In this document: positions 1 through 8,925 of the stretch, piece after piece | How the letters are laid out: each line of letters starts with the position of its first letter | Position numbering within the stretch: position 1 is the stretch's first letter | DNA from: Sphingomonadaceae bacterium | GTDB lineage: Bacteria > Pseudomonadota > Alphaproteobacteria > Sphingomonadales > Sphingomonadaceae | DNA: 64,000 nt | NCBI GenBank assembly: GCA_027533105.1 | Contig: JAPZTW010000004.1 | Coordinates: forward strand, 67,001-131,000 | Reading direction: 5' to 3' | Program-made: the position numbers and the translations under genes | The notes under the pieces: model-generated | What the model saw: the letters and a program-made list of their open reading frames with translations, nothing else | Database searches by the model: none | Told to the model about the DNA's origin: nothing

Positions 1-693
1 CATGGTCAGCCAGCCGAGCAGGTCGATCGATTGCCCATCGGGCGCGATGGTCACCACGTAGCTTGCGTCCCAATCGAACCCGGTGGCGAGGTAGGCGAGG
101 GTAATCGTCACCTGCCCGCCCGGCTGGTCGCGCGTGGTCATGGAGAGGACCGGCTTGGCCGACAGCGTTGCCGGAACGCCGGGGAACAGCAGCGTCTGGC
201 TGAGGCCGGAACAATACATCGCCTCGATCCCGCGCGGGGTCTGCACAACCACGCCGTTGGCGGTGGAACGGATCGTCGCGCTTTCCTCCACCGTCTTGCC
301 GGTGGCCGGATCGGTCTGGCGCAGGGTGACGCGCTGGCCGGTAAAGGCATCGACCAGCCCGCCTTGCGACAGTAGCGCGGCATCGCGGTTGCGCTCACGC
401 GGGGCGGCGTTGAACAGGATCGCGGTCTGCGGCACGATCCCGCCCGCCACGCCCTCGAAGCGCACGGTTGCCACTCCGGCGGGCAGGGTGACCGTGCGGG
501 ATTCGACGATCAGCGCGAGCGAAGATGGATCGTCCTTGTCGATCGGATCCTCGCCCCGGTCGGGATCGCGATAGAGCGTCACTGCCACCTTGTCCGGCGC
601 GGCCGAGACCACGACCGGCGGCGTGACCGGCGCAGGCCCTTGTGCCGCCAGCGGCGCGGCAAGCAGCAGGATCAGGGCGGCCAGCCGGCGCAC
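1..693 (-). CDS. DUF4139 domain protein, C-terminus beyond window
   Basis: Reading the minus strand from a GTG at 693 gives 231 in-frame codons with no stop before the window edge, so this is an N-terminal fragment. The protein opens with a Sec-type signal peptide (RRLAALILLLAAPLAAQ) and is probably exported. Around residues 200-230 it has the AYLATGFDWDASYVV segment followed by LLGWLTM, which matches the equivalent block of the DUF4139 protein just upstream. The two genes are therefore likely paralogues in one operon. The GTG lies three bases after the upstream stop, which suggests translational coupling. The family has no established biochemical role that I can assign. The start is inferred, since no ATG fits and no strong ribosome binding site is visible. 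Confidence 0.75.
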   Translation of the reverse strand, partial: MRRLAALILLLAAPLAAQGPAPVTPPVVVSAAPDKVAVTLYRDPDRGEDPIDKDDPSSLALIVESRTVTLPAGVATVRFEGVAGGIVPQTAILFNAAPRERNRDAALLSQGGLVDAFTGQRVTLRQTDPATGKTVEESATIRSTANGVVVQTPRGIEAMYCSGLSQTLLFPGVPATLSAKPVLSMTTRDQPGGQVTITLAYLATGFDWDASYVVTIAPDGQSIDLLGWLTM

Positions 694-696
694 GGC

Positions 697-2178
697 TTAC
701 CAGGGGGTCAGGAAGGTAACGGTCAGTTCGACCTTGCCATTGGCCGGAACGGGCACTTCCCAACGGCGCTCGTCGGCGCTTTCCTGAATGCCCTTGATGC
801 TTTCGGCGGGCACGCGGACATCGCGCCACCACCACCATTGGCCGAGGCCGCCCTGGACCACGTCGACCGTCACCGGTTCCGGCTTGGCATTGGTGACGAC
901 GTATTTCATCTGGGTGCGCCAGAACTGCTTGGGGCGCTCGGCATAGCCTTCGCGCACGGCGCCATCGGGCATGGTCACTTTCCAGCGGGCGAACTTCTCC
1001 CACTCGTCGGTGGTGATGGCCTCGCGCTTTTCGACCACCGGCTGGACCTTCACGTCAAAGGCATCGCCGGTGCGCAGCGCCAGCGACGATCCGGCCGGGG
1101 TGTGGGGAATGTCGCTTTCACCGATGAACTGGGCCTGGCCGCGGCTGTCGCGCATGTAGACGCGCACCACGCCGGCGGGCAGCGCCTCGCCGATGCCGCC
1201 TTGCCGCGCGGAGGAGAACTTGAGGATCGAGGCCGCGCTTTCCGCCTCGTCGGCGCTGGCCAGCCAGCCATTGCGGAATTCATAGCCGCGCCGCGCCGGC
1301 ACGCCGACGGCATCGAGGAAGCTGACCTGCTTGGTCTGGGCATTGGCGATCGTGGTGCGCCCGCTGATCGGATAGACGTGGAAATCGCCGAGCCGCTGGC
1401 TGCTGCCGCTTTCGGTGCCGGCCACATTGCCGCGCGGGCGGGTCCCGCGCCCGCGATAGACCGCCGGGGCCTGGCTGATCTGCCCGACGCTGCCCGCCAC
1501 CAGCAGGGCGCGGGCATTGGCAAAGGTCGTGCCGGTCGAATTGGTGAGGGTGATCCAGCCCTGGACGTCGATCTTGCCGGCCTTGTCATCGAACAGCGCA
1601 ACATAGTCCGCCTTCCAGCCCAGGCCCGGGGTCAGGTAGCTGAGCGACAGCGGGCGGGGGCCAGCCCTGGCCGCATCGACGGTGACGCTGAGGGTCGGGC
1701 GGGCACGCAGGCCGGGGGGGATCGCATCGAAGATCACTCGCACCGGCAGGCCATCGTCGCGCAGCACCTCGATCCGGTCCCCGATCTTCAGCACCACGCC
1801 ACCATGGACCGCCAGCACCGTGGCGCGCTCGCGGGTTTCGGCGCCGGTTGCGGGATTGGTGCGGAGCAGGGTAACCGACTGGCCCACCGCCTTTTCCATC
1901 AGCGATTCGGGCGAGAGCAGGTCATAGTCGAAGTTCTGTTCGACAATGCCGAACCCTTCGCCGCCCAGCGTCACCGTTTCGGAGCGGATTTGGGCAGAAA
2001 CGTCGGGAAATTCCTGCCGTGACTTGCCTGCGGGCAGGTTCACCTGCCGCACGTCCTGCACCAGCGCCTGGCCATTGTTGTAGATGGTGATCGACAGGTC
2101 GCCCTGCGCGGTGCGATCTTGCGCAAGCGCCCCGGCCGCAATGGCCACCAGTCCGGCCCCCGCCAAAATCAGCCGCAT
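697..2178 (-). CDS. Exported DUF4139 domain protein
   Basis: This 493-residue protein starts with a signal peptide (MRLILAGAGLVAIAAGALAQ) and is predicted to be periplasmic. The C-terminal two thirds look like DUF4139: a YLTPGLGWKADYVALFD segment, then VQGWITLTNSTGTTFANARALLVAG, and at the end a beta-rich stretch of the type VPVPANGKVELTVTF. The start is supported by a GGGAGGATGGC ribosome binding site directly before the ATG. It sits between the penicillin-acylase-family gene (43 bases upstream) and a second DUF4139 gene (3 bases downstream), all on the same strand, so an operon is likely. Function is unknown; a structural or surface-associated role is only a guess. Confidence 0.85.
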   Translation of the reverse strand: MRLILAGAGLVAIAAGALAQDRTAQGDLSITIYNNGQALVQDVRQVNLPAGKSRQEFPDVSAQIRSETVTLGGEGFGIVEQNFDYDLLSPESLMEKAVGQSVTLLRTNPATGAETRERATVLAVHGGVVLKIGDRIEVLRDDGLPVRVIFDAIPPGLRARPTLSVTVDAARAGPRPLSLSYLTPGLGWKADYVALFDDKAGKIDVQGWITLTNSTGTTFANARALLVAGSVGQISQAPAVYRGRGTRPRGNVAGTESGSSQRLGDFHVYPISGRTTIANAQTKQVSFLDAVGVPARRGYEFRNGWLASADEAESAASILKFSSARQGGIGEALPAGVVRVYMRDSRGQAQFIGESDIPHTPAGSSLALRTGDAFDVKVQPVVEKREAITTDEWEKFARWKVTMPDGAVREGYAERPKQFWRTQMKYVVTNAKPEPVTVDVVQGGLGQWWWWRDVRVPAESIKGIQESADERRWEVPVPANGKVELTVTFLTPW

Positions 2179-2221
2179 GCCATCCTCCCTCGCCTCATCC
2201 AGCCGGGAGCGTGACGCAGTT

Positions 2222-4438
2222 TCAGCGGTTTGTCACCACCTTGCGGCTGCGCGCATGGGCCGCGATCTGGTCGCGGGTGAAATAGACCGGCTTCATCTGT
2301 TTGGCCGCGAACAGCGCGGCCTGGTCCGTGAAGTGCGGGCTGCCCGGCCGGGTCGTGGCTGCGCCATAGGGCTGGATGGATTCGGACCGGACCTGTCCGG
2401 CCTTGTCCCACTCGATCAGCATGATGAAGCTGTCGCCATGCTTGATCGACAGGCGGCCGTCGGCCGGATCGGCATCCCAGTCGGTCGCCGCGCGCAGTGT
2501 ATCGCCGCCGCCGTCCATCGGCAGGTCGACCGCGTGCGGGCCGGGCCCCTGGCGGATGCGCAGCACATCGCCCAGCGGCGGGTCGATCCGCCCGAAGTGC
2601 GTCTTGAGATGGGCCACCGTCTCGGCCAGCACGGTCTTCGGGTCGGGCGGTGATTTCAGGCCATAGCTGGCCTTCATCGGCGGGCCGAGCACCATCACCG
2701 CCAGGGCATCGGCGCCGTTGCCGCGCCCGTCGGCGGTCATGTCCCACCCGGCCAGCAGGCGCTGCGCGGCGGCGAGGTCGGGCTCAGCCCGCAGGTCAAG
2801 CCGGGCGATCCCGTCAAGCATCCAGGCCACATAGCCGGCCCGGTCATAACCCGTGTCATACTTGATCCGCAGCAGCTCCGCCCGCCCAATCCGGGGTGTG
2901 GCGGCCAGCAGCTTCGCCGCTCGCAGGGTGCGGTTGGTGAGGTCCGTTTCCACGCCCCAGATCGCGGGCACCCTGGCGGGGTCAAGCTCGCTGCCCGGCC
3001 CGGCGGCCAGGAACGGCGTGTTGTTCGAATTGAACAGATAGCCCGAGGCCGGGTTGATCAGGTGCGGCACCTGGTCCCAGGCGATCGGCCCCGGCCAGAT
3101 CAGGTCGGACCGATCCCCGGGCAACACGCCGCGCCAATCCGGCCCGGCCGTTCGCGCGGGCAGGGCGGCGTTGTACCAGTAGGCGATGTTCCCGGCCCGG
3201 TCGGCATAGACGAAGTTGGTGGCCGGCACCGCCTGCAGCGCCATTGCCGCCTGCCACTGGGCAAAGTCCTGCGCCCTGGTCAGGCGATAGTACTGGGTGA
3301 CGCTGTCGATCCGGTCCATCCCGGCATAGCGCACGGCAAAGGCCCCGCGCGCATTGATCATCGCCGGACCGTGCTTGCTGCGCCAGACCGTGCGCGGCAC
3401 CGGCAGCACGAAGGGCCCGAAGCGGACCGGCAGCCACACCCGCTTGCGTTCCAGCGGCTGCCACTGCCCATCGAGGCGATAGTTGGTCCCGCTCGGGTCC
3501 AGCTCAAGCCGGTAGATATCGATCAGGTCGGGCCGGTTGACCGTATTGGTCCAGCCCAGGTTGGCGTTGTGGCCCATGAAGGGGAAGGGCGATCCCGGAA
3601 AGGTTGCCCCCGCAAAGGTCCAGCCCTGGTCGCTGGAGATCCTGAGTTCGTACCAGGCCACCCCGCCGCGCCACGGCTGGTGGCTGTTCGACAGCAGCCG
3701 GGTAACCCCGTCGCCCGCCCTGGCCGGGGCGACGGCAAAGGCGTTTGATCCGGCGTTCTCGGCGTTCTCGCCCATCGGCAGCGGCATTGGCCGGTTCAGC
3801 ACCAGCTGGTCACCGCCGCCAGCGCCGAACAGTGGCGCGGGCTGCCCATCAAGGCGCGGGCCGTGCTCGGGGCGGAACGCGGTCCCTTCGCTGAGGGGAC
3901 GCAGCACCCGGTCGAGCCCGAAGAAGAAGGGCAGGCGCAAGGCAAAGCCCGTGGCGATGTCCTTGCCGCTCACCGGGAACAGCCGCGCCAGCTTCACTTC
4001 GCTGCGATGGGTTTCGGCATAGCGGTTGAGGCCAGCAGCGTAGCCTTCCAGCACAGCGCGCACATCGGCAGGAAGCCGGTCATAGCCGCGGTCCGCCGCG
4101 CCGCGTGCATCGACGAAGTGATAGGCGAAATCGACCCCGGCCCCCTCCGGCCCGGCGATTGCGCCATAGCGGCCGCGGGTCATCGCCACCACGTCCTGCA
4201 AGGTGGCAAAATCGTCCTCGGCGTGGGCCCAGGCGGTGCCAAAGGCGACATCGGCGTCGGTCTTGCCCTGGATGTGCGGCACGCCCCACTCATCGCGCAG
4301 CACTTCGGCACGATAGTCGCGCGGCGGGGGCGGCGGGCCGGGCTGCTGCGCCAGGTAAGGCTCCCAGCTGGCCAGCCCCACGGCAACGATCCCTGCCACC
4401 ACGCCCAGCCCGCCCAGGCTCCGCTTCAACCAGCCCAT
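2222..4438 (-). CDS. Penicillin acylase family protein (possible acyl-homoserine lactone acylase)
   Basis: The 738-residue product resembles penicillin/cephalosporin/AHL acylases, Ntn hydrolases that self-cleave and hydrolyse amide-linked acyl groups in the periplasm. An N-terminal hydrophobic segment (GGLGVVAGIVAVGLASW) serves as signal or anchor. The alpha-chain signature EVLRDEWGVPHIQGKTDADVAFG comes next, and the likely autocleavage site and nucleophile is the Ser of GSNAFAVAP near residue 231, followed by LLSNSHQPW. Later blocks (FPGSPFPFMGHNANLGWTN; GNIAYWYN; SGYLFNSNN) are typical of the beta chain. An ATG 24 bases upstream is possible, but 4438 has a GGGGAGAG site at proper distance. 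Whether it acts on AHLs, beta-lactams or other amides cannot be told from sequence. It heads the operon with the two DUF4139 genes. Confidence 0.88.
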   Translation of the reverse strand: MGWLKRSLGGLGVVAGIVAVGLASWEPYLAQQPGPPPPPRDYRAEVLRDEWGVPHIQGKTDADVAFGTAWAHAEDDFATLQDVVAMTRGRYGAIAGPEGAGVDFAYHFVDARGAADRGYDRLPADVRAVLEGYAAGLNRYAETHRSEVKLARLFPVSGKDIATGFALRLPFFFGLDRVLRPLSEGTAFRPEHGPRLDGQPAPLFGAGGGDQLVLNRPMPLPMGENAENAGSNAFAVAPARAGDGVTRLLSNSHQPWRGGVAWYELRISSDQGWTFAGATFPGSPFPFMGHNANLGWTNTVNRPDLIDIYRLELDPSGTNYRLDGQWQPLERKRVWLPVRFGPFVLPVPRTVWRSKHGPAMINARGAFAVRYAGMDRIDSVTQYYRLTRAQDFAQWQAAMALQAVPATNFVYADRAGNIAYWYNAALPARTAGPDWRGVLPGDRSDLIWPGPIAWDQVPHLINPASGYLFNSNNTPFLAAGPGSELDPARVPAIWGVETDLTNRTLRAAKLLAATPRIGRAELLRIKYDTGYDRAGYVAWMLDGIARLDLRAEPDLAAAQRLLAGWDMTADGRGNGADALAVMVLGPPMKASYGLKSPPDPKTVLAETVAHLKTHFGRIDPPLGDVLRIRQGPGPHAVDLPMDGGGDTLRAATDWDADPADGRLSIKHGDSFIMLIEWDKAGQVRSESIQPYGAATTRPGSPHFTDQAALFAAKQMKPVYFTRDQIAAHARSRKVVTNR

Positions 4439-4506
4439 GTTCTCTCCCCACGTCGCGCCCATGATTGCCCTTCGTCGAAAACTGGAAGGTCCGGCGCAGG
4501 TCCACC

Positions 4507-4535
4507 TTGAAATGTACGGGCGATCTGGTCAATTG
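4507..4535 (+). promoter_or_regulatory. Candidate promoter for the aminopeptidase gene
   Basis: Between the divergent acylase and aminopeptidase genes (4439-4574) there is a TTGAAA at 4507-4512 and a CAATTG at 4530-4535, separated by 17 bases. The spacing fits a housekeeping promoter, but the -10 match is weak. No other clear motif was seen in this gap. Confidence 0.3.
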
Positions 4536-4574
4536 CGCGCCACCGGGTGGGGACCTGTCTCTGGGAGTTCATTT

Positions 4575-6152
4575 ATGCGCCTGCTCTTGGCCACCACCTG
4601 CCTTGCTTCGCTTGCCCTCACTGCCGCTCCGGCGCTGGCTCAGACCCAGGCTGTTCCCGTGATCGGATCGGGCGTTCCCGCCACCACCGCGAAGAACAGC
4701 GCCGAACGGCCGATCGGCTTTGCCACCGCCGTGCCGGCCGATGCCGCGCTGGTCCTGCTGATGGCCGACAAGGCCGTGCCCGCCGATGCGCCGCTTTCGC
4801 CTGAAGAGCGCAAGGGGCTGGAAGCCGCGCTGAGCGCTGCCGGCTTTGCCGCCAAGGCCAATGAAACGGTCTCGCTGCGCGGGATCGGTGCGCGCCCGCG
4901 GATCGTTGTCGTCGGCCTGGGCAAGGATGCGGGCAGCAAGGCGGTGATGGAAGCCGCCGGCAAGGCCGCGCAGGACCTGCGCGGGGAAAAGGCACCGATC
5001 GCCGTGGTTGGCGCGGGCAACGGCGCGCTGATGGCCGATGCCGCGCTGGGCTATGCCCTGGGCCAGTACCGCTTCGATCGCTACAAGGTGACCACCGGCA
5101 GCGCGCCTTCGACCGCCCCGGTGACCATCGTCGGCGCCGAAGCGACCGCCGCCCAGGCCGTCTGGACCGGCCGCCACGCCGCCACCGCCGAAGCCGTACG
5201 GTTCAGCCGCGACCTGTCGAACGAACCGGCCAGCACGATCTATCCCGACAGCTTCATCGCCCGCACGCGCGAAGCCTTTGCCGGGGTGCCGGGCGTCTCG
5301 ATCGAGGTGCTCGACGAAGCTGCCATGCGCAAGCTCAACATGGGCTCGATCCTGGGCGTGGGCCAGGGCAGCCCGCGCGGCTCGCGCCTGCTGCTGGTGA
5401 CCTACAAGGGCAGCGAGGCCGCCCCGCTGGCCATGGTCGGCAAGGGCATTACCTTTGACAGCGGCGGGATCTCGATCAAGCCGGGCAGCGGCATGTGGCG
5501 GATGAAGGCCGACATGTCGGGCGCGGCGGCCGTGGTCGGCGCGGCGCTGAGCCTGGCCAAGAGCAAGGCCCCGGTCCATGTCGTCGCCGTGGCTGCGCTG
5601 GCCGAGAACATGCCCGATGGCAATGCCCAGCGCCCCGGCGACGTGGTCCGCACGATGAGCGGCAAGACCGCCGAAATCTTCAGCACCGACGCCGAAGGGC
5701 GCATGGTGCTGGTCGACGGGATTGAATATGTCGCCGCCACCCGCAAGCCGGCCGCGATCGTCGATGTCGCTACGCTGACCGGTGCCAAGGTGACCGCGCT
5801 GGGTGACGAATATGCCGGGCTGTTCGGCCGTCATGAAGGGCTGGTTGCCGCTGTCCAGGCCGCTGGCGAGGCGACCGGCGAGGCCGTGTGGCGCCTGCCG
5901 CTGCACCCGAACTACGCCGATGACCTGAAGTCCGACGTGGCCGATATCAAGCACGGCACCGAAGGCGTGCCGCCTGGCGCAGGCCATGGCGCGCACTTCA
6001 TCGGCTTCTTCATCGATCCGGCCACGCCCTGGGCGCACCTCGACATTGCCGGCAACGAAATGAGCGATGCGGCCAAGCCGCTGACCCCCAAGGGGGCGAC
6101 CGGCTATGGCGTGCGTCTGCTCGATCAGCTGGCCCGCACCTGGAAGCCGTAA
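4575..6152 (+). CDS. pepA: Secreted leucyl aminopeptidase (peptidase family M17)
   Basis: M17 aminopeptidases remove N-terminal residues using two metal ions. This 525-residue protein has the N-terminal macro-like domain and the C-terminal catalytic domain. The metal and substrate motif GKGITFDSGGISIKPG lies near residue 290, and the family signature appears as STDAEGRM near 370, with Ser where most members have Asn. GGGHGAHF-type C-terminal residues are seen as GAGHGAHFIGFF. Unlike the cytosolic E. coli enzyme it begins with a clear signal peptide (MRLLLATTCLASLALTAAPALAQ), so it should act in the periplasm. The start at 4575 is chosen because GGGAG precedes it and the signal peptide begins there. 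It is followed by an intrinsic terminator, so it is probably monocistronic. Confidence 0.92.
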   Translation: MRLLLATTCLASLALTAAPALAQTQAVPVIGSGVPATTAKNSAERPIGFATAVPADAALVLLMADKAVPADAPLSPEERKGLEAALSAAGFAAKANETVSLRGIGARPRIVVVGLGKDAGSKAVMEAAGKAAQDLRGEKAPIAVVGAGNGALMADAALGYALGQYRFDRYKVTTGSAPSTAPVTIVGAEATAAQAVWTGRHAATAEAVRFSRDLSNEPASTIYPDSFIARTREAFAGVPGVSIEVLDEAAMRKLNMGSILGVGQGSPRGSRLLLVTYKGSEAAPLAMVGKGITFDSGGISIKPGSGMWRMKADMSGAAAVVGAALSLAKSKAPVHVVAVAALAENMPDGNAQRPGDVVRTMSGKTAEIFSTDAEGRMVLVDGIEYVAATRKPAAIVDVATLTGAKVTALGDEYAGLFGRHEGLVAAVQAAGEATGEAVWRLPLHPNYADDLKSDVADIKHGTEGVPPGAGHGAHFIGFFIDPATPWAHLDIAGNEMSDAAKPLTPKGATGYGVRLLDQLARTWKP

Positions 6153-6163
6153 ACGGCGCCTCC

Positions 6164-6196
6164 GGGGCGGCTGAAACGGGCCGCCCCGATCTTTTC
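6164..6196 (+). terminator. Intrinsic terminator after the M17 aminopeptidase gene
   Basis: A perfect 8-bp stem GGGGCGGC/GCCGCCCC (6164-6171 and 6180-6187) with an 8-base loop is followed by GATCTTTTC. It lies 11 bases past the aminopeptidase stop and upstream of the clpB promoter region. Confidence 0.8.
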
Positions 6197-6208
6197 TGAT
6201 CTCACCCT

Positions 6209-6237
6209 CTTGTGTTGCCGATAAGCAACACTACTTT
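6209..6237 (+). promoter_or_regulatory. Heat-shock-like clpB promoter with palindromic spacer
   Basis: CTTGTG at 6209-6214 and CTACTTT at 6231-6237 resemble the -35 (CTTG) and -10 elements of RpoH-type promoters in alphaproteobacteria, with a 16-base spacer. Within it is a perfect inverted repeat, GTGTTGC (6212-6218) and GCAACAC (6225-6231), separated by CGATAA. Such placement is that of a repressor operator or a hairpin at the 5' end of the transcript. The assignment rests on motif resemblance and the identity of the downstream chaperone gene. Confidence 0.5.
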
Positions 6238-6263
6238 CGGTGTCACAGGAGGGTGACACACCG

Positions 6264-8843
6264 ATGAACCTCGAGAAATTTACCGACCGCGCCAAGGGTT
6301 TCCTGCAGAGCGCGCAGACCGTTGCGATCCGCCTCAACCACCAGCGGATCACCCCCGAACATATCCTGAAGGCCCTGCTGGAAGACAGCGAGGGCATGGC
6401 CACCGGTCTGATCCAGCGCGCCGGGGGCAATCCCGCGCTCGCCGTGGCCAAGGTGGACGAGGCGCTGGCCAAGATTCCGGCGGTTTCGGGCAGCGGCGCG
6501 CAATCGCCGCCGGGGCTGGAAAACGATGCCGTGCGCCTGCTCGATGCGGCGGAACAGCTCGCAGCGAAGGCCGGGGACAGCTTCGTCTCGGTCCAGCGGA
6601 TGCTCCAGGCGCTGGCGCTTGGCACTACCAATCCGGCAGGCCAGGCGCTGAAGGCCGCCGGGGTTGATGCCGGCAAGCTTGAAGCGGCGATCCAGGAACT
6701 GACCGGCGGGCGCACGGCCGACAATGCCAGCGCCGAAAACGCCTATGAAGCGATGAAGAAGTACGCCCGTGACCTGACCCAAGCCGCGCGCGACGGCAAG
6801 CTCGATCCGGTGATCGGGCGCGACGAGGAAATCCGCCGCACGGTGCAGATCCTCGCTCGCCGAACCAAGAACAACCCGGCGCTGATCGGCGAACCGGGCG
6901 TGGGCAAGACCGCGATTGCCGAAGGCCTCGCGCTGCGCATCGCCAATGGCGACGTGCCCGACAGCCTGAAGGACCGCCGCCTGATGGCGCTCGACATGGG
7001 CAGCCTGATCGCGGGCGCGAAGTATCGCGGCGAGTTCGAGGAGCGGCTCAAGGCCGTACTCGACGAGGTCAAGGGCGCCGAGGGCGAGATCATCCTGTTC
7101 ATCGACGAGATGCACACCCTGATCGGGGCGGGCAAGGGCGAGGGGGCGATGGACGCCTCCAACCTGCTGAAGCCGGCGCTGGCCCGCGGCGAACTGCACT
7201 GCATCGGCGCGACCACGCTGGATGAATACCAGAAGTATGTCGAAAAGGACCCGGCGCTGCAGCGGCGGTTCCAGCCGGTCTTCGTGGGCGAACCGACCGT
7301 GGAGGACACGATCTCGATCCTGCGCGGGATCAAGGACAAGTACGAGGTCCACCACGGGGTGCGGATTGCGGACAATGCGATCGTCGCGGCGGCCACCCTG
7401 TCCAATCGCTACATCGCCGACCGCTTCCTGCCCGACAAGGCAATCGACCTGATGGACGAGGCCGCCAGCCGGATCCGCATGGAAGTGGAGAGCAAGCCCG
7501 AGGAAATCGAGGTGCTCGACCGGCGGATCATCCAGCTGAAGATCGAGGAGATGGCGCTCGCCAAGGAAACCGACCAGGCCAGCAAGGATCGCCTTGCCGC
7601 GCTGAAGGAGGAACTCGCCAACCTTGAACAGCAATCGGCCGAACTGACCACCCGCTGGCAGAACGAGCGCGACAAGATCGCCGCAGAGGGCAAGATCAAG
7701 GAGCAGCTCGACGCTGCCCGGATCGAGCTGGACCAGGCCCAGCGCCAGGGCGACCTGGCCAAGGCGGGCGAGCTGTCATACGGCCGCATCCCCGAGCTGG
7801 AAAAGCAGCTGGCCGAGGCCCAGGGCGTCTCCGAAAACGCCTTGCTGCGCGAGGAAGTGACTGCCGACGATATCGCCGCAGTGGTCAGCCGCTGGACCGG
7901 GGTGCCGGTCGACCGGATGATGGAGGGCGAGCGCGAGAAGCTGCTCAAGATGGAGCAGGTGATCGGCCAGCGCGTGATCGGCCAGCAGGATGCCGTCGTC
8001 GCCGTCTCCAAGGCCGTGCGCCGGGCGCGCGCTGGCTTGCAGGATCCCAACCGACCGCTGGGCAGCTTCCTGTTCCTGGGCCCGACGGGCGTTGGCAAGA
8101 CCGAACTGACCAAGGCGCTGGCCGGGTTCCTGTTTGATGACGATACGGCGATGGTCCGCATCGACATGTCGGAGTTCATGGAAAAGCACTCCGTCGCCCG
8201 CCTGATCGGCGCGCCTCCGGGCTATGTCGGGTACGAGGAAGGCGGCGTGCTGACCGAGGCGGTCCGACGGCGGCCCTATCAGGTCGTGCTGTTCGACGAG
8301 GTCGAGAAGGCCCACTCGGACGTGTTCAACGTGCTGCTGCAGGTGCTCGACGATGGCCGCCTGACCGATGGCCAGGGCCGCGTGGTGGACTTCACCAACA
8401 CGCTGATCATCCTGACCAGCAACCTTGGCAGCCAGTACCTCGCGAACCTCGAGGACGGGCAGGATGTCGAGAGCGTCGAACCGCAGGTGATGGAAGTGGT
8501 GCGCGGGCATTTCCGCCCCGAATTCCTCAACCGGCTGGACGAGATCATCCTGTTCCACCGCCTGGGCGTTGAGCACATGGCGCCGATCGTCGAGATCCAG
8601 GTTGGCCGCGTGGCCAAGCTGCTCAAGGATCGCAAGATCGTGCTCGACCTGACCGATGCGGCCAAGCGCTGGCTGGGCCGGGTTGGCTACGATCCGGTCT
8701 ATGGCGCGCGGCCGCTGAAGCGGGCGGTGCAGCGCTACCTGCAGGATCCGCTGGCCGAGAAGCTGCTGGGCGGGGAAATCCCCGACGGCAGCACCGTCAA
8801 GATCGACGAGGGCGACGGCGCGCTGAGCATCGCCGTGGCCTGA
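6264..8843 (+). CDS. clpB: ATP-dependent disaggregase ClpB
   Basis: ClpB is the hexameric AAA+ disaggregase that works with DnaK in the cytoplasm to rescue aggregated proteins after heat stress. The 859-residue product has a Clp N-domain ([18 protein letters not shown] start), a first AAA+ module with Walker A GEPGVGKT near residue 208, a long coiled-coil middle domain (about 400-530), and a second module with GPTGVGKT near 606 followed by the GYVGYEEGG pore loop. Length is typical of the family. The ATG at 6264 is preferred over a GTG at 6240 because AGGAGG lies at 6248-6253 and the protein then starts at the conserved MNLEKFT. It stands alone behind a heat-shock-like promoter. Confidence 0.97.
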   Translation: MNLEKFTDRAKGFLQSAQTVAIRLNHQRITPEHILKALLEDSEGMATGLIQRAGGNPALAVAKVDEALAKIPAVSGSGAQSPPGLENDAVRLLDAAEQLAAKAGDSFVSVQRMLQALALGTTNPAGQALKAAGVDAGKLEAAIQELTGGRTADNASAENAYEAMKKYARDLTQAARDGKLDPVIGRDEEIRRTVQILARRTKNNPALIGEPGVGKTAIAEGLALRIANGDVPDSLKDRRLMALDMGSLIAGAKYRGEFEERLKAVLDEVKGAEGEIILFIDEMHTLIGAGKGEGAMDASNLLKPALARGELHCIGATTLDEYQKYVEKDPALQRRFQPVFVGEPTVEDTISILRGIKDKYEVHHGVRIADNAIVAAATLSNRYIADRFLPDKAIDLMDEAASRIRMEVESKPEEIEVLDRRIIQLKIEEMALAKETDQASKDRLAALKEELANLEQQSAELTTRWQNERDKIAAEGKIKEQLDAARIELDQAQRQGDLAKAGELSYGRIPELEKQLAEAQGVSENALLREEVTADDIAAVVSRWTGVPVDRMMEGEREKLLKMEQVIGQRVIGQQDAVVAVSKAVRRARAGLQDPNRPLGSFLFLGPTGVGKTELTKALAGFLFDDDTAMVRIDMSEFMEKHSVARLIGAPPGYVGYEEGGVLTEAVRRRPYQVVLFDEVEKAHSDVFNVLLQVLDDGRLTDGQGRVVDFTNTLIILTSNLGSQYLANLEDGQDVESVEPQVMEVVRGHFRPEFLNRLDEIILFHRLGVEHMAPIVEIQVGRVAKLLKDRKIVLDLTDAAKRWLGRVGYDPVYGARPLKRAVQRYLQDPLAEKLLGGEIPDGSTVKIDEGDGALSIAVA

Positions 8844-8861
8844 GCGGACCAACAGCTGAAA

Positions 8862-8904
8862 TGGCCAAAAAGAAAGGGCGGCGAGGTGATACCTCGCCGC
8901 CCTT
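8862..8904 (-). terminator. Intrinsic terminator of the first TonB-dependent receptor gene
   Basis: A perfect 14-bp stem (8874-8887 with 8891-8904) and a 3-base loop lies 22 bases beyond the receptor stop. On the minus strand it is followed by TTTCTTTTTGGCC, a proper U-tract. On the plus strand no T-run follows, so it mainly serves the receptor, although it may also block read-through from clpB. Confidence 0.85.
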
Positions 8905-8925
8905 CCTGCATTTACCGGTCAACGA

